The notes beneath the pieces are model-generated. The model was not told where the DNA came from. It saw nothing but the letters and a program-made list of their open reading frames with translations, and did not search any database. Shown piece by piece: positions 35,447 to 46,674 of a DNA stretch of 64,000 bases. The translations under genes and the position numbers were made by a program. The stretch is from Ilex aquifolium (Eukaryota; Streptophyta; Magnoliopsida; Aquifoliales; Aquifoliaceae), in the NCBI GenBank assembly GCA_951799425.1, contig OX637393.1, positions 21,741,744 to 21,805,743 of the forward strand. The letters run 5' to 3'. Within the stretch, counting starts at the first letter, position 1. Each line of letters begins with the position of its first letter.

Positions 35447-36546
35447 TCACTCTTCTGCATGTCCACTAGCTTCACCATGTCCACCACCCCTCATAAGCCT
35501 AAGGATCTCATCCTGCTTAGCTTCAATGCTAAGCATGATGTCCCGTAAGGAGCGTCGGGTGCTGGTGCTAGGGCCTGCCTCTGGTGGCTGATCTCTCTCT
35601 TCTTCCATCTCTCTCTCCTCCTCTACGTCAAGCTCCTCTTGTACCTCGTCTACTCCCTGGGTGGGTGGCCTCTCCTGTCTGACTGCCGGGCCGCCACTAT
35701 GACTTTGGCTCCTTCGAAAGGATGTCTTGTTTAGTGGCCCCATCGGCTTTTGGATTTCCATCTCCGGCTTCACCCTCACCCCATGGCCTTTGCACAGTTC
35801 TGTCACTACGGTGCCGAAGGGAAGCGAATTCCTCTTCACATCACACCCCTTTTTCATTTCTGTCAGAATTAGGGAGGGGAGATCAATGCTTTGCCCTTTT
35901 CCAATCGCATACGACAACCGGGCCATGTCAGGTAAAACTTCATTTTTTCTTCCTATTGGAGCAAAATTTGACACCGCAATCAAGTTTAACATTTTGTATT
36001 TGTCACTTAGCTCCCCTTGTCTAAAAAATTTCTTCCCAATCCACGAAAAATTGGGTACTCCAGTCAGTTCCTTCCCCACCTCATTCATCGCCACATTCTT
36101 CCTTGGGGGATAATCGGGATTTGGAACCCGAGGCACCTCTTGCCTTACCCCCCAAATATAATCTTTATCAACATCCACATGGACTCCCCTTACATAAGTT
36201 CGAATTTCCCCGTCGATGATCTCGGCGTTGGAGTAAAACTCCCGCACCAAGTCGACTATGGCCTCACCGCCGTTCCTCAAATAAAACAACCACCCCCTCC
36301 TTTCCATCTCCGCAAAGATCCCCAACTTCGCAAAATCAGCCAAAATATCACATCTCTTTCACAAACAATGGCTTTGTTTTGGTAGAAATTTTCATACCTG
36401 TCTGCTTTTAGAGCTGTGAGAAACCGAGTCTTGTCGTATCTCCTTGTGAGTGGTGGCATTCCTTCTCTCACCTCCACCACTTCTTCGACAAAATTTGGCT
36501 CTTGGGTGTTTGGGTTCCTCCTGGCAGGAAGCTTGACTCTTGGCAT
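35447..36546 (-). pseudogene. Ath-4 ORF3, putative plant transposon protein (one frameshift)
   Basis: Starts MPRVKLPARR at 36546 and would span about 366 codons. Residues 40-100 contain RYDKTRF, KADRYENFY and ERDV; then MERRGW, VREFYSNAEIIDGEI, YVRGVHVDVDKDYIWGVRQE, ELTGVPNFSWIG, NLIAVSNFAPIGRKNEVLP, GQSIDLPSL and MKKGCDVKRNSLPFGT. A low-complexity tail ends in Glu/Asp and RDIMLSIEAKQDEILRLM. One extra base near 36340 breaks the frame; otherwise it is open. No membrane segment is visible, so although it lies in the env position I see no support for an envelope protein. An internal TATA promoter lies about 210 bases upstream. Confidence 0.85.
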
Positions 36547-36755
36547 TTTTCGGTTTTTGAGTTGGAGGGTTTTGAAATCTTTGATTTCTTTGTGAAAATG
36601 GATCTTCTTGAAGTGGCAAATGTCTTGGGAGGGTTGATTTTTGGTGAAAATGGAGAATGGTTGGGGTTTTGGGGTCTGGGTAGTGAAGAGCCTGAAGGTT
36701 TTTTCGGGTTTTCAGAGTTTTAGGAGGGTTTTGAAATGAAGAAGACGAACCAGGC

Positions 36756-37089
36756 TTTTATAGCCTGAGTTGTAACGTTCGAACGTTGGTGACGTTCGAA
36801 CGTTGGTGACGTTCGAACGTGGGTAGAAGGATTTTAAACAGACCGTTCGAACGTGGTTTGGAGTTCGAACGTGGTGAGCTCTCAGTACTTTTGAGTTCTG
36901 TCAGAGGCCAAAGTGCTGTAGGTTCTCTTCGTTCGAACGTTCTATTGGCGTTCGAATGTTAATCTCGTTCGAACGGTCTATTGGCGTTCGAACGGATAGA
37001 GATCCCAGTACTTTCACGTTTCATCAGAAACTTCATCAGAGGCTGAGTATTGTAAGCAGCTGACGTTCGAACGTTACCTGGCGTTCGAA
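36756..37089 (-). promoter_or_regulatory. internal promoter in front of Ath-4 ORF3
   Basis: Minus-strand TATA box TATAAAA at 36756-36762 within CTCAGGCTATAAAA. Upstream of it are TTCGAA palindromes from 36778 to 37089, in pairs about 18 bases apart, with CCCAGTACTTTT-type segments between (plus-strand reading). The order palindromes, TATA, 210 bases, ATG of ORF3 is the same in Ath-3 and Ath-5. Confidence 0.65.
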
Positions 37090-37360
37090 TGTTGAACCAA
37101 AAATTAAAATTTTTTTCCACTACACTATATACAATCAAATAAGGCAAAACACACATATTTAAAAAAAAAAAACTAAGGCGTCTCAGGATGAACCCCAACC
37201 CACGCTTCAGGTTAGTATTTTGGGATATTCCTTACTCGGCCCATATTTTCATTTCAGTCAAAAGAATTTATACAAAAAGATTTTTACACTTTTTACACAA
37301 ATTCGGACCTTTGGCTTTTCACTCCCCCAACAAAAGTACACATTTCCTATAGAAAATTAT

Positions 37361-37771
37361 CTAATCCGAGTCTCCCTCTGTGTCTGTGTAGAATGGACAA
37401 CCAGTAACTCTCCCAACTTCCTCTCTCACAAATCGGTTAAGCACAGTACCAGAATAGCATGGTGTATCAGGGTAATCCTTACTCAGCCCATTTACAATCC
37501 AGTCTAACCGATCAAGTGCACGACCGGAAATTGGTTCAGAACACTGGTTGTACCTTTTTTCGTGAAAGACTCTGCCACACTGTTTACAGGCACCAAGCCT
37601 TTTGGCACGACGGCATTTGGCAAAGCTGCTTCTGCCACAGAGGGGTTTCGCTTGTTTTTCTTGGATTTCAGCCTTCCTTACTAATCTTGCTTTTCTCATG
37701 ATCATAGTATGCACATCAGATGGAAAGGTACGTAGAACTCCTAGGCTAAACCAAAAAAGTTTTACATCCAT
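37361..37771 (-). CDS. Ath-4 ORF2, small Cys/His-rich protein
   Basis: An open frame of 136 residues starting MDVKLFWFSL; an alternative start is the Met just before RKARLVRKAEIQEKQ. The central part is basic and rich in Cys/His: LCGRSSFAKCRRAKRLGAC, then KQCGRVFHEKRYNQCSEP. This gives C-x(n)-C-x2-C-x4-H-x6-C type spacing that could bind zinc. The second half has LDRLDWIVNG, SKDYPDTPCYSG, LNRFVREEVGRVTG and an acidic end, DTEGDSD. Its conservation in Ath-3 and Ath-5 at the protein level argues that it is a gene. It sits between the internal purine tract and the ORF3 promoter. I do not recognise the family; a nucleic-acid-binding accessory protein is possible. Confidence 0.65.
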   Translation of the reverse strand: MDVKLFWFSLGVLRTFPSDVHTMIMRKARLVRKAEIQEKQAKPLCGRSSFAKCRRAKRLGACKQCGRVFHEKRYNQCSEPISGRALDRLDWIVNGLSKDYPDTPCYSGTVLNRFVREEVGRVTGCPFYTDTEGDSD

Positions 37772-38361
37772 GATTGCTAAGTTTTAAGACTCACTATCTG
37801 GTTCTTTAACGTCTGCCAGTCACAAAGACGATTGAAGCTGATTCATAATCATCAATTTATACAATCAATGTTCAAACATGATCAACAACGACAATATAAA
37901 AAATTTTAAAAATTTACGAAAATATGAACTAGTGAACTGATGAACTGATCATACCCCCCAACCTAAACTGAATATTGTCCCCAATGTTTCGAATTTACCG
38001 GTTCATGGATTGTGGAGACGAGGTTGAATGGTAGAGATCTGTTCACCCGCTGAGACCTACAAATAAAAACACAAAAATTACTCATCTATGCACAGATCTG
38101 GATTTCGGGTAGGCTGAAAATCCTTATGTGTGAGTGCGAATAAAAGAAGAACACCCGTGAGCAAATATAAGATTAAAATGCAAAACATGAAGCAAAATAT
38201 CGTGTTTGTGGAGTGTGTGGTCATGGGTGGTTTCTCGGATAACAGAGAACTCGAAGACGAACAGAAGGAAGAAGAAGAAAAGAAAAAGAAGAAGAAGAAG
38301 AAGAAGAAGAAGAAATGGGGGGGGGGGCCAACTGCGGCGGCTGGGAGAAAAAGTGGGTGCC
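37772..38361 (-). other. Ath-4 spacer between pol and ORF2
   Basis: Non-coding. It holds the internal purine tract (plus-strand ACCCCCCAACCTAAA, 37953-37967), a GAA repeat (about 38263-38314) next to a run of 11 G (38317-38327), and a minus-strand TTTTTCTCCCAG at about 38342-38353 that resembles a splice acceptor, as in Ath-3. Confidence 0.7.
37953..37967 (-). promoter_or_regulatory. internal polypurine-like tract of Ath-4
   Basis: Minus strand TTTAGGTTGGGGGGT, identical to the element's own terminal tract except for the last base. Comparable tracts lie at 28564-28579 (Ath-3), 60190-60206 (Ath-5) and about 17491-17502 (Ath-2). Confidence 0.55.
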
Positions 38362-41300
38362 TTATAAAGGCGCCTCAGTGGGTCGGGTCGGAGTAGATTT
38401 TTCCTGATCCGATCCACTAGAGTGTCGGCAGGCGCGAATTTCGGTGGAGTACTCTGGTTCCATTAAAAGAATGGTTTCCAGATTTTTAACAAAATCCTCT
38501 AAAAATGGTTTTAACCGCTGACCATTAACAGTAAAACTATTACCGTTTGCTGGGTTTTCCACTTCAACTGCTCCATGTTCAAACACCTTTTTGACAATGT
38601 AAGGCCCAGTCCATCTTGATTTCAACTTACCAGGAAAGAGGCGGAGTCTTGAACTAAATAGCAAGAATTTTTTAGACGGCTCAAAAGATTTCCGCACAAT
38701 GTGTTTATCATGAAAAATTTTCATCCTGGTTTTAGCAATCTTAGCATTTTCATATGCTTCATTTCTCAATTCCTCCAATTCATTTATCTGAAGTTTCCTT
38801 GCTAGCCCAGCCTTATCCAAGTCAAAATTCATTGCTTTAATGGCCTAGTATGCCCTATGTTCCAATTCCACAGGCAAGTGACATGGCTTTCCATAGACTA
38901 ATCGATAAGGAGACATGCCTAAAATTGTTTTAAAAGTAGTACGGTATGCCCAGAGCGCATCAGTTAGTCTTAACGACCAATCTTTGCGATCTGGATTCAC
39001 CGTTTTTTTCAAAATTAATTTGATTTCCCGATTAGCTAACTCAGCTTGTCCACTGGTCTGTGGGTGATAAGGGGTTGCAATTTTGTGAAAAATCAAGTAT
39101 TTTTTCATTAAATTCCAGAAAGGACGATTGCAAAAATGAGCACCCCCATCGCTTATGATTGATTTCAGAATTCCAAACCGGGACAAAATATTTTCTTTCA
39201 AAAATTTGATCACTGTTTTGTGATCATTGTTTCGGCATGGAATTGCTTCAACCTATTTGGATACATAGTCTACAACCACTAAAATGTACAGATAGCCAAA
39301 GGAAGGGGGAAATGGTCCCATAAAATCGATGCCCCAACAGTAAAAAATTTCAATTACCAGAATGGGGTTTAAGGGCATCATATTTATTTTAGAAATGTTT
39401 CCCAACCTTTGACACCTTTCACAAGTTAAACAAAAGGCATGGACATCTTTGAAAAGTGTGGGCCAGTAAAATCCACACTGTAATATTTTTGCAGCTGTTT
39501 TTCTTGATGAAAAGTGGCCACCGCATGCTTCAGAATGACAAAATGTTATTACCTGGCTACTTTCATGAGCAGGGATGCAACGTCTTATGATTTGATATTT
39601 ACAGTACTTGAATACGTAAGGATCCTCCCAAAAGAAGTTACGAACCTCCCTAAAAAATTTCTTTTTGTCCAACATGGTAAAGGATGGAGGGAGTGTACCA
39701 GTAGCAAGAAACTTAGCAATGTCTGCATACCATGGTGTCCTATCAATCATGAACAGTTGTTCATCGGGGAATTTCTCATTGATTGGCAGTCCATCCTCAT
39801 GAAATTCATAGGTTAGTTTGGATAGATGATCTGCCACCACATTCTCGACACCTTTCTTGTCCTTGATGACAAGATCAAACTCTTGGAGCAAAAGTATCCA
39901 TCTCAAGAGTCTTGGTTTGGCGTCCTTCTTTGTGAGCAAAAATTTTAGGGCTGCATGGTCAGTGAATACAGTAACAGAAGAACCAACAAGATAAGAACGG
40001 AATTTTTCTAGTGCAAAAACTACAGCAAGCAATTCTTTCTCAGTTGTCGAATAATTCATTTGAGCATCATTCAAAGTTTTGCTTGCATAGTAAATCACAT
40101 GGGGTTTCTTATCTTTTCTTTGTCCCAATACATCACCTACATCAAAATCACTTGCATCACACATTAGTTCAAAGGGAAGATTCCAGTCAGGGGGCTGCAT
40201 TATTGGTGCAGAAATTAGCATGTCTTTTAGCTTGTCAAAGGCTTTTTAGCATGCTTCATTCCAATCAAAGATTACATCCTGACTTAGGAGGTGACACATG
40301 GGTTTTGCTATGGTACTGAAATCTTTTATGAATCTCCTGTAGAAACCTGCATGTCCTAGGAATGATCGAACATCCTTTACAGTCTTAGGGGCAGGCAAAT
40401 TTCCAATCAAATCTATTTTTGCCTTGTCAACTTTCCTGCCTTCAGACGACACAATGTGCCCAAGGACAATGCCCTGTGTTACCATAAAATGGCATTTTTC
40501 CCAATTGAGCACTAGGTTGACTTCCTTACATCTGATCAGTACTTTCTCCAGATTGGTTAAACACAAATCGAAGGAATCTCCATAGACAGAGAAGTCATCC
40601 ATGAATACTTCCAAAAATTTTTCAACCATATCACTGAACAAGCTTAGCATACATTTTTGGAATGTTGCAGGAGCGTTACAAAGTCCAAATGACATCCTTT
40701 TGAATGCAAAGGTGCCAAAGGGACATGTGAAGGTTGTTTTCTCCTGATCATCTAGGGCTATCTCAATTTGGTTATACCCTGAATACCCATCTAAGAAACA
40801 GTAAAATGCATGACCTGCAATTCTCTCTAGGACTTGGTCAAGAAATGGGAGAGGAAAATGATCTTTTCTAGTGACCAAATTGAGTTTTCGATAATCAATG
40901 CACATTCACCATCCTGTGACGACTCGAGTTGGTACTAGTTCATTTGCATCATTTTTTACCACTGTGACCCCAGATTTTTTTGGCACGACTTGGGTTGGAC
41001 TAACCCATTTACTATCTGAGATAGGGAAGATTATCCCTGCATCTAAGAGTTTGAGTACCTCAATTCTCACAACTTCCTTCATGTGAGGGTTCAGTCGTCG
41101 CTGCATTTGACGAGAGGGTTTTGAATCCTCTTCAAGGTATATGGCATGATTGCAGATTAACGGGCTTATACCTTTCAAGTCAGCGATGGTCCATCCAATG
41201 GTGCTTTTATGACTTCGAAGAACTTCAATCAGTTTAGACTCTTGCAAGTCTGTGAGTTTAGATGAAATTACCACCGGGTATTACTCATTCTCTCCTAAAA

Positions 41301-43926
41301 ATGCATATTTGAGGTCAGATGTGAGAGGTTTCAATTCAGGCTTTGGTGGGCTAACACTTGATGAGACTGGCTTTGTGCCACTTGGTGAAATTTCTTCGAA
41401 TTTGGGTACCCATGTCTCAACAGTATGAGTAGGGCCACTTGGTGGATTTGGGTCACCATCTGTTGTTTCTGATGAGATGAGTTCTAACAGAGATGATTCA
41501 GTAGGATCCTCACAGAATGTATCATCCAGATGTTCCTGTATCAAAGATTCTATGGAGTTTACTTCCCTTTCTTCCTTTTCTTCTTCTGGATGTTTAGCAA
41601 TATTGAAAATGTTCAGTTCGAGATTCATATTCCCAAAAGTTAATTTCATGACTTCATTCCTGCAATTGATTAAAGCATTGAAAGTTGCTAGGAATGGTCG
41701 ACCAAGAATGACGGGAATTTGGTTCTCCGAATTTATTGCTGGTTGAGTATCCAGAACAATGAAGTCAACAGGGAAGACAAAACTATCTACTTGGACAAGC
41801 ACATCTTCAACAATCCCTCTGGGGGTTTTGACAGATCTGTCGGCCAACTGGAGTGTGACACAAGTGGGTTTAAGTTCACCCAAACCCAACTGTTGATAGA
41901 CAGAGTAGGGTAGCAAATTAACGCTGGCTCCAAGGTCTAACAAAGCTTGTTTAATCCTGAAGTTCCCAATGATACATGAGACAGTCGGACACCCTGGGTC
42001 TTTGTATTTTGGAAGGGTTTCATGTTGAAGAAGAGCACTAGCTTGTTCCGTTAAGAAAGCTCTCTTTTGGACATTCTGGCTTCTCTTGACTGTGCTTAAG
42101 TCTTTTAGAAACTTGGCATAAGACGAAACTTGTTTGATTGCATCCAGAAGTGGGATGTTGATATTTACTTGCTTAAAAAACTCGTAAATTTCAGGCCGAT
42201 TTTTCACTTTCTGTTTGGTTTTGAGTCGATGAGGAAACGAAGCCGGAATGGGATACGAAGGTTCCCTTTTCTCAGAAGGTTCTGGCTCTTGTTCAATCAC
42301 AGGCTCAGATTCTTTCTCAAGTTCAGTCTCAATTGGTTCAGGTTCAGATGATGGATTGGCTGGGCTTGACTCAGGTCTTGGCTTGGGAATGAGTATGTCT
42401 CTGATTGTCTTGTCAATCACCTTGCCACTTCTCAGTGTCGTGACAACTTGGGCTTGGTCTTGGGTGTTTCCTGTTGTTGAAGGGTTCCCTACATGGAATT
42501 GGCCTTGTGGTTGCTTTGGTTGGGCAGGAAACTTGCCCTTTTCGTGTATGACCATGGATTGAGTCAACTTTTGGATGTGGCTTTTAAGATCATCAAAAGA
42601 TTGAGTGGTCTGGGTTTTGAAATCAGTGAAAGCCTGTGTGGAATTATTGTTATAATTCATTTGGCTTTGCATGAACTGATTCAGTGTGTCATCAAGGTTC
42701 CTCTTTTGTGGTGGTTGATATGGTTGATATGCAGGAGGTCCTTGGGGTGGTGGGTATGGCCCTTGTTGTTGGTTCATGGATATTGGTTGTGTGTTTTTCC
42801 AACTGAAGTTAGGGTGGTTTCGCCACCCTGGATTGTATGTTTCAGAATATGGGTTGGAGTAGGGCTTGTTGAAGTTGAATACTGCATGTGTTTGTTCCAA
42901 CAAGACTTCTTTGAATGCTGGGATGGTGGGACACTCCCCAGTAGGGTGTCCTGTTAGCGCACATATTCCACACACTTGCTCGGTGGAAGGGCTAACATCA
43001 ACTTGATGGACTTTCTTCATCTCTAAAGCTTCAAGCTTTTGAGACAATGTGGACATTTTTGCTCTCAAGTCATCATCCTCTCTCAAGACATATTTTCCTC
43101 CTTGGGAAGTAGATGGTCTGGCTTCTACAGTGGTAGGGGCGGCTGAGTCCCACATCTGAGAACTGTCAGATGTGGTGTCGAAAAAATTGAATGCCTCCTC
43201 CGGACTTTTTCCCATGAATTCTCCTTGGGCCATCACTTCGACAAACTGACGTAGTCTAGAGGGTAAGGAGTCATAGAAAAATCCTACCAAAGTCCAATTT
43301 TCAAAAGCATGATGTGGGCATGATTGGAGCAGATCTTTGAATCTCTCCCAACTTTGATAAAAAGTTTCTCCTTCTTTGACTGCAAAATTCATGATTTTCC
43401 TTTTTAGTGCATTTGTGCGGTGTAGAGGAAAAAACTTTCTAAAAAATTCATTTTGTAATGCTTGCCAGTTGGGTATTGAAAAAGTCTTTAAAGAATTTAA
43501 CCATTGTTTGGCTCTATCCCTCAAGGAGAAAGAAAACAGTTTCATCTTGGCCAATTCAGAATTGTCTTGAAATGTTCTACACACTTCCTCAAAATCTTTT
43601 ATATGCAGATATGGATTTTCTGCATCCAATCCATGAAACACGGGTAATAATTGCACTGTCCCCGGCTTTACAGTAAAGAGGGGAGCATTTTCAGGAAAAA
43701 TAAAACAAGAGGGGACACTGTTTCTTGTGGGATTTAAGTAATCCCGCAAAGTTCGGATGTTAGGGACCTCCTCCTCTCTTATAGGGACTTCTCCATTTCT
43801 TTCATTATTTGCCATACTACCCTCACAAGAGTCTGCTACTGATCTAGGTGAATTTGGTTTAGGCTGATTCACGAACTCACACGATTCTGCCGGCAAATTT
43901 TGGAAGTGAGGAGTGCCCTCAGTCAT
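38362..43926 (-). pseudogene. gag-pol: Ath-4 gag-pol polyprotein, one frame with five stop codons
   Basis: A single frame of 1855 codons. Gag (to about 42000): capsid-like retrotransposon gag domain (FSLRDRAKQWLNSLKTFSIP, WERFKDLLQSCPHH), then a CCHC zinc knuckle CGICALTGHPTGEC, then a Gln/Pro-rich linker. Protease: DLGASVNLLPYSVYQQLGLG and VILGRPFLAT. RT: WVSPTQVVPKKSG, CIDYRKLN, FLDGYSGYNQI and FMDDFSVYGDSF near 40580-40605. RNase [34 protein letters not shown] and NVVADHLS. Integrase: HHCC finger ([10 protein letters not shown] to CERCQRLG), [17 protein letters not shown] and [16 protein letters not shown] with the last catalytic Glu. Stops at 41281-41283, 40906-40908, 40246-40248, 39253-39255 and 38845-38847; four of the five fit a single C-to-T or G-to-A change. 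No frameshift. Confidence 0.95.
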
Positions 43927-44021
43927 AAAGAAAATAAAACAAAGTTATTTACAATAAACCAAAGAATATACACAACGTTGAAGGTCTTTTTACCTTTCAC
44001 CTTAAAACACCTTTTAAAGGT
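43927..44021 (-). other. Ath-4 leader
   Basis: About 95 bases between primer site and gag ATG, without any gene. Very short for an Athila leader. Confidence 0.7.
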
Positions 44022-44039
44022 TCCCCGGCAACGGCGCCA
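44022..44039 (-). promoter_or_regulatory. primer binding site of Ath-4, tRNA-Asp type
   Basis: Minus strand TGGCGCCGTTGCCGGGGA, six bases after the LTR end. It is complementary to the 3' end of plant tRNA-Asp, the primer usual in Athila elements. Confidence 0.9.
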
Positions 44040-44045
44040 AAAACT

Positions 44046-45976
44046 TGTTCTTAATCCGAAATGTGTACACCCAAGTGCAGGCGGTCAAGCTGTGGTAATA
44101 ATCCGGTTTGAGTCCGGAGTCGAATCCACAAGGAACTTTTGTTGATATTTCTAAGGCAAGCAGTGGTAGAGACCTATTGATTGTAACCCTTGAGATTTGC
44201 TGTGAGATATGAGTTTTTATGGACAGAATATAAGATTCTTTCCAAGAGGATTTTCTTAACAAAATAGGAGATAAGTGCTAATTAAAAAGAGTCACTCTTT
44301 AGTGCAAGGATCTGGACATGTAGTTAGTTATCCGGTTTGTCATAATTGTGCTTGATAACTCAATTAACTCCCGTGTCAACAGCAAGTTAATCGGAAGATA
44401 AAGATGGATTGTGAGAATTAAGAATATGATTCCGATGTCTTTCTAGAAGTTTACAAGAATTGCCTGTGCCGAGACTTAACCCGTCTACAAACAAGCAAGT
44501 GTTTCTACAAGACATCCAATCATGATATTAATATTCCATTCTTTAAATGAAGTACAATAAGGGGGAGGATTGAAGGGTAGTCATGAGGATCTAGCCGGGG
44601 TACTTGCCTTGAACTGATGAGTCTTTCTATGCAAGAGTCATCCGTGTCATAGAAAGAGCTCACAGTTATACTAAGTACCTTAGCTTTGCTAGATGCAATC
44701 AATCATCCAATAACAAGAAAAAATAAACGTTAAACATAAAAACAATGCACAAATACCCGGATAACTTATACATGCCCTTCTCCTCTTACTAAATAGTGAA
44801 TGAGAAACTACTCACTCTTCATGGCTTGGGTAAAGCTAGAAGAGTGAGTGATGCTCATCCCTCCAAGTAGAGAACTTAAAAGATAAAGTAACAACAAACA
44901 CGGAGCCAATCTTTAACAAAGAATGGGTGAATCACGTTCCACTCTTCACAGCTTTGGTAAAGCTCTAGAAAAGTGGAAGAGTTTCACTCTTCTAAGAAAG
45001 AAAGAAGCTCAAGCAATGGAAGTGAAATGCATGAACAATAAAAGTAGAAGAAAGCTAGTCACATTTGGAGGGTGGCTTCCTCAACCAAGAATTGGAGGGT
45101 TGCTTCCTCAACCAAAAGATGAACTATCTCTCTTCTATGCATGTAAAATGAAAGCATAAGCATAAAACTACTTTTATAACAAGCAAGAGATGTTGGACTA
45201 AAGCCAAACTAATCTCTAAGATAAAAACTTCATACAAGGAAATTAAGCTAAATCTACAGTGAGAGTGGGAGTCTAAGTCTCCATCAATTATTTTACTTGG
45301 CTCCTCTAGCTCTCCAACAAGGGGAGTATTTATAGGCAAGAGGAGGAGACAAGAGGAGGTGAAGGAATAGTGTTTGCCGCCCAAGTCCAAGTGAAAAGCC
45401 AACAACTCTGCTGCCAGTCTGTGGAGAACGTTCGAACGTGAGTTGGCGTTCGAATGTTGTTTCTGTTTTTGCACTAAGGGCGTTCGAACGTTTACTGCCG
45501 TTCGAACGTTTCTTCTGTTTTTTGCACTAAGGGCGTTCGAACGCCAGATGTGTTCTGACCCTTTCACTCGAGTGGTCTGTTGGTCTTCTATGAAGTTCAG
45601 TTCCAACTCTATGCAGTAGTCTGGTCTTCAATCAACTCAAGTGCACGTTCGAACGTGAGTTGGCGTTCGAACGTGACACTCAAGTGCTTCAGAGCTTCAG
45701 TCTTCTTTCCTAACTGCAACACGCCTTCTCTTAGCAGTTGAGTTTACTACAGTGTAATGTGGACATTCGAACGTGAGTTGGCGTTCGAAGGTTCTGGCTG
45801 TGCTCCAAGCTTCTCCAATTTTGGGCTCTAATGTGTTGGTGTTGCATCCAAGTGTGGTACTTGTTGTTCTTGGGTCCTTGTTCAGTTTAGGGCCTGAAAT
45901 GACATCACTTAAACTCCATCAAAGTACAATTAGTCTTAAAACGGCATAGTAATATGCTAATTTTAAGTGCTAATCA
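44046..45976 (-). repeat. 5' LTR of Ath-4
   Basis: 1931 bp, ends TGATTAGCAC and AAGAACA on the minus strand. The minus-strand TATA box CTATAAATA is at 45327-45335. TTCGAA palindromes lie from about 45430 to 45790, some decayed at CpG positions (for example TTCGAATG at 45449-45456). Confidence 0.95.
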
Positions 45977-46665
45977 CTTTCATTGACGCAATTAAAGTGA
46001 TCTATTGACATATCCCACAGGGAACCTTCGCATACGACACATACATGTTCACATGCTTGAGAAATGATATTAGGCCATCTTTGATTTGATATTGGGCCTT
46101 AGCCATTTCTTTTACAAAATTATATCCCTAGTTAGCCATGCTTGAGCCCTCAATGTATGATCTCTTCTTCGATAAACCCCGTATGATTACCAAGCCACAA
46201 GAGAACATACTTGACATACCTTTGCTATCTAATTTTCTTGCACCCTCTTATAAATCAATATGACGCAGAAATGAAAGGAAAAGGGAAAGGCTATGGAGGC
46301 TACTATTCAATGACAAGAAGAATCGATGGGAACAATTGAAACAGAAAAGAAGCAAAAAGGCAAGAAACTGCCACGAAAGTGAAAAATGAGAAAAATGAAA
46401 TAAAGAAATATCATTTCTGGGCAAAATGTCGAAAAGTTAGAAAGAGGTGTGCTACACTACATAAACAGAGGATAGCTTTTGAATACTATTGACGTCATTT
46501 CGTTAGCCACTGACCTCTGGCCACATTACAACCTATGAAAAGCCCTAATTGATCTCAAGTCTATTACATGCATGTGCCGTCAACCAAAACTGGGGTATGG
46601 TAAATAGTATTTCTTTAAATTGCATCAATATTCTTTCATGAGATTATGCCAAACATGATTAGTTG

Positions 46666-46674
46666 TTTCCTTAA
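46666..46674. repeat. 9-bp target-site duplication of the MITE
   Basis: TTTCCTTAA at 46666-46674 is repeated at 47225-47233. The uninterrupted homologous site in Ath-4 (minus strand near 34185) has one copy, CTTCCTTAA. Confidence 0.85.

Larger units (their letters stand above)
31679..45976 (-). mobile_element. Ath-4: complete Athila-type Ty3/gypsy retrotransposon
   Basis: A 14,298-bp element with two LTRs, primer site, gag-pol, ORF2, ORF3, polypurine tract and a target duplication. It lies in the 3' region of Ath-3 in the opposite orientation. A by-eye comparison of the two LTRs finds roughly 40 substitutions in about 1930 bases, near 2 %, so it is a comparatively young insertion. Gag-pol is a single frame with five nonsense codons; ORF3 has a frameshift; ORF2 is open. 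It therefore looks autonomous in design but is currently defective. Confidence 0.95.

Noticed and set aside
35447-36546. ORF3 as an envelope glycoprotein
   Set aside because: It is in the env position, but no signal peptide, transmembrane segment or glycoprotein-like features are visible.
42130-42957. Plus-strand frames opposite Ath-4 gag
   Set aside because: Antisense shadows of the gag linker and zinc-knuckle region; the minus strand carries the conserved protein.
44022-44039. tRNA gene
   Set aside because: Only 18 bases complementary to a tRNA 3' end are present; it is a primer site.
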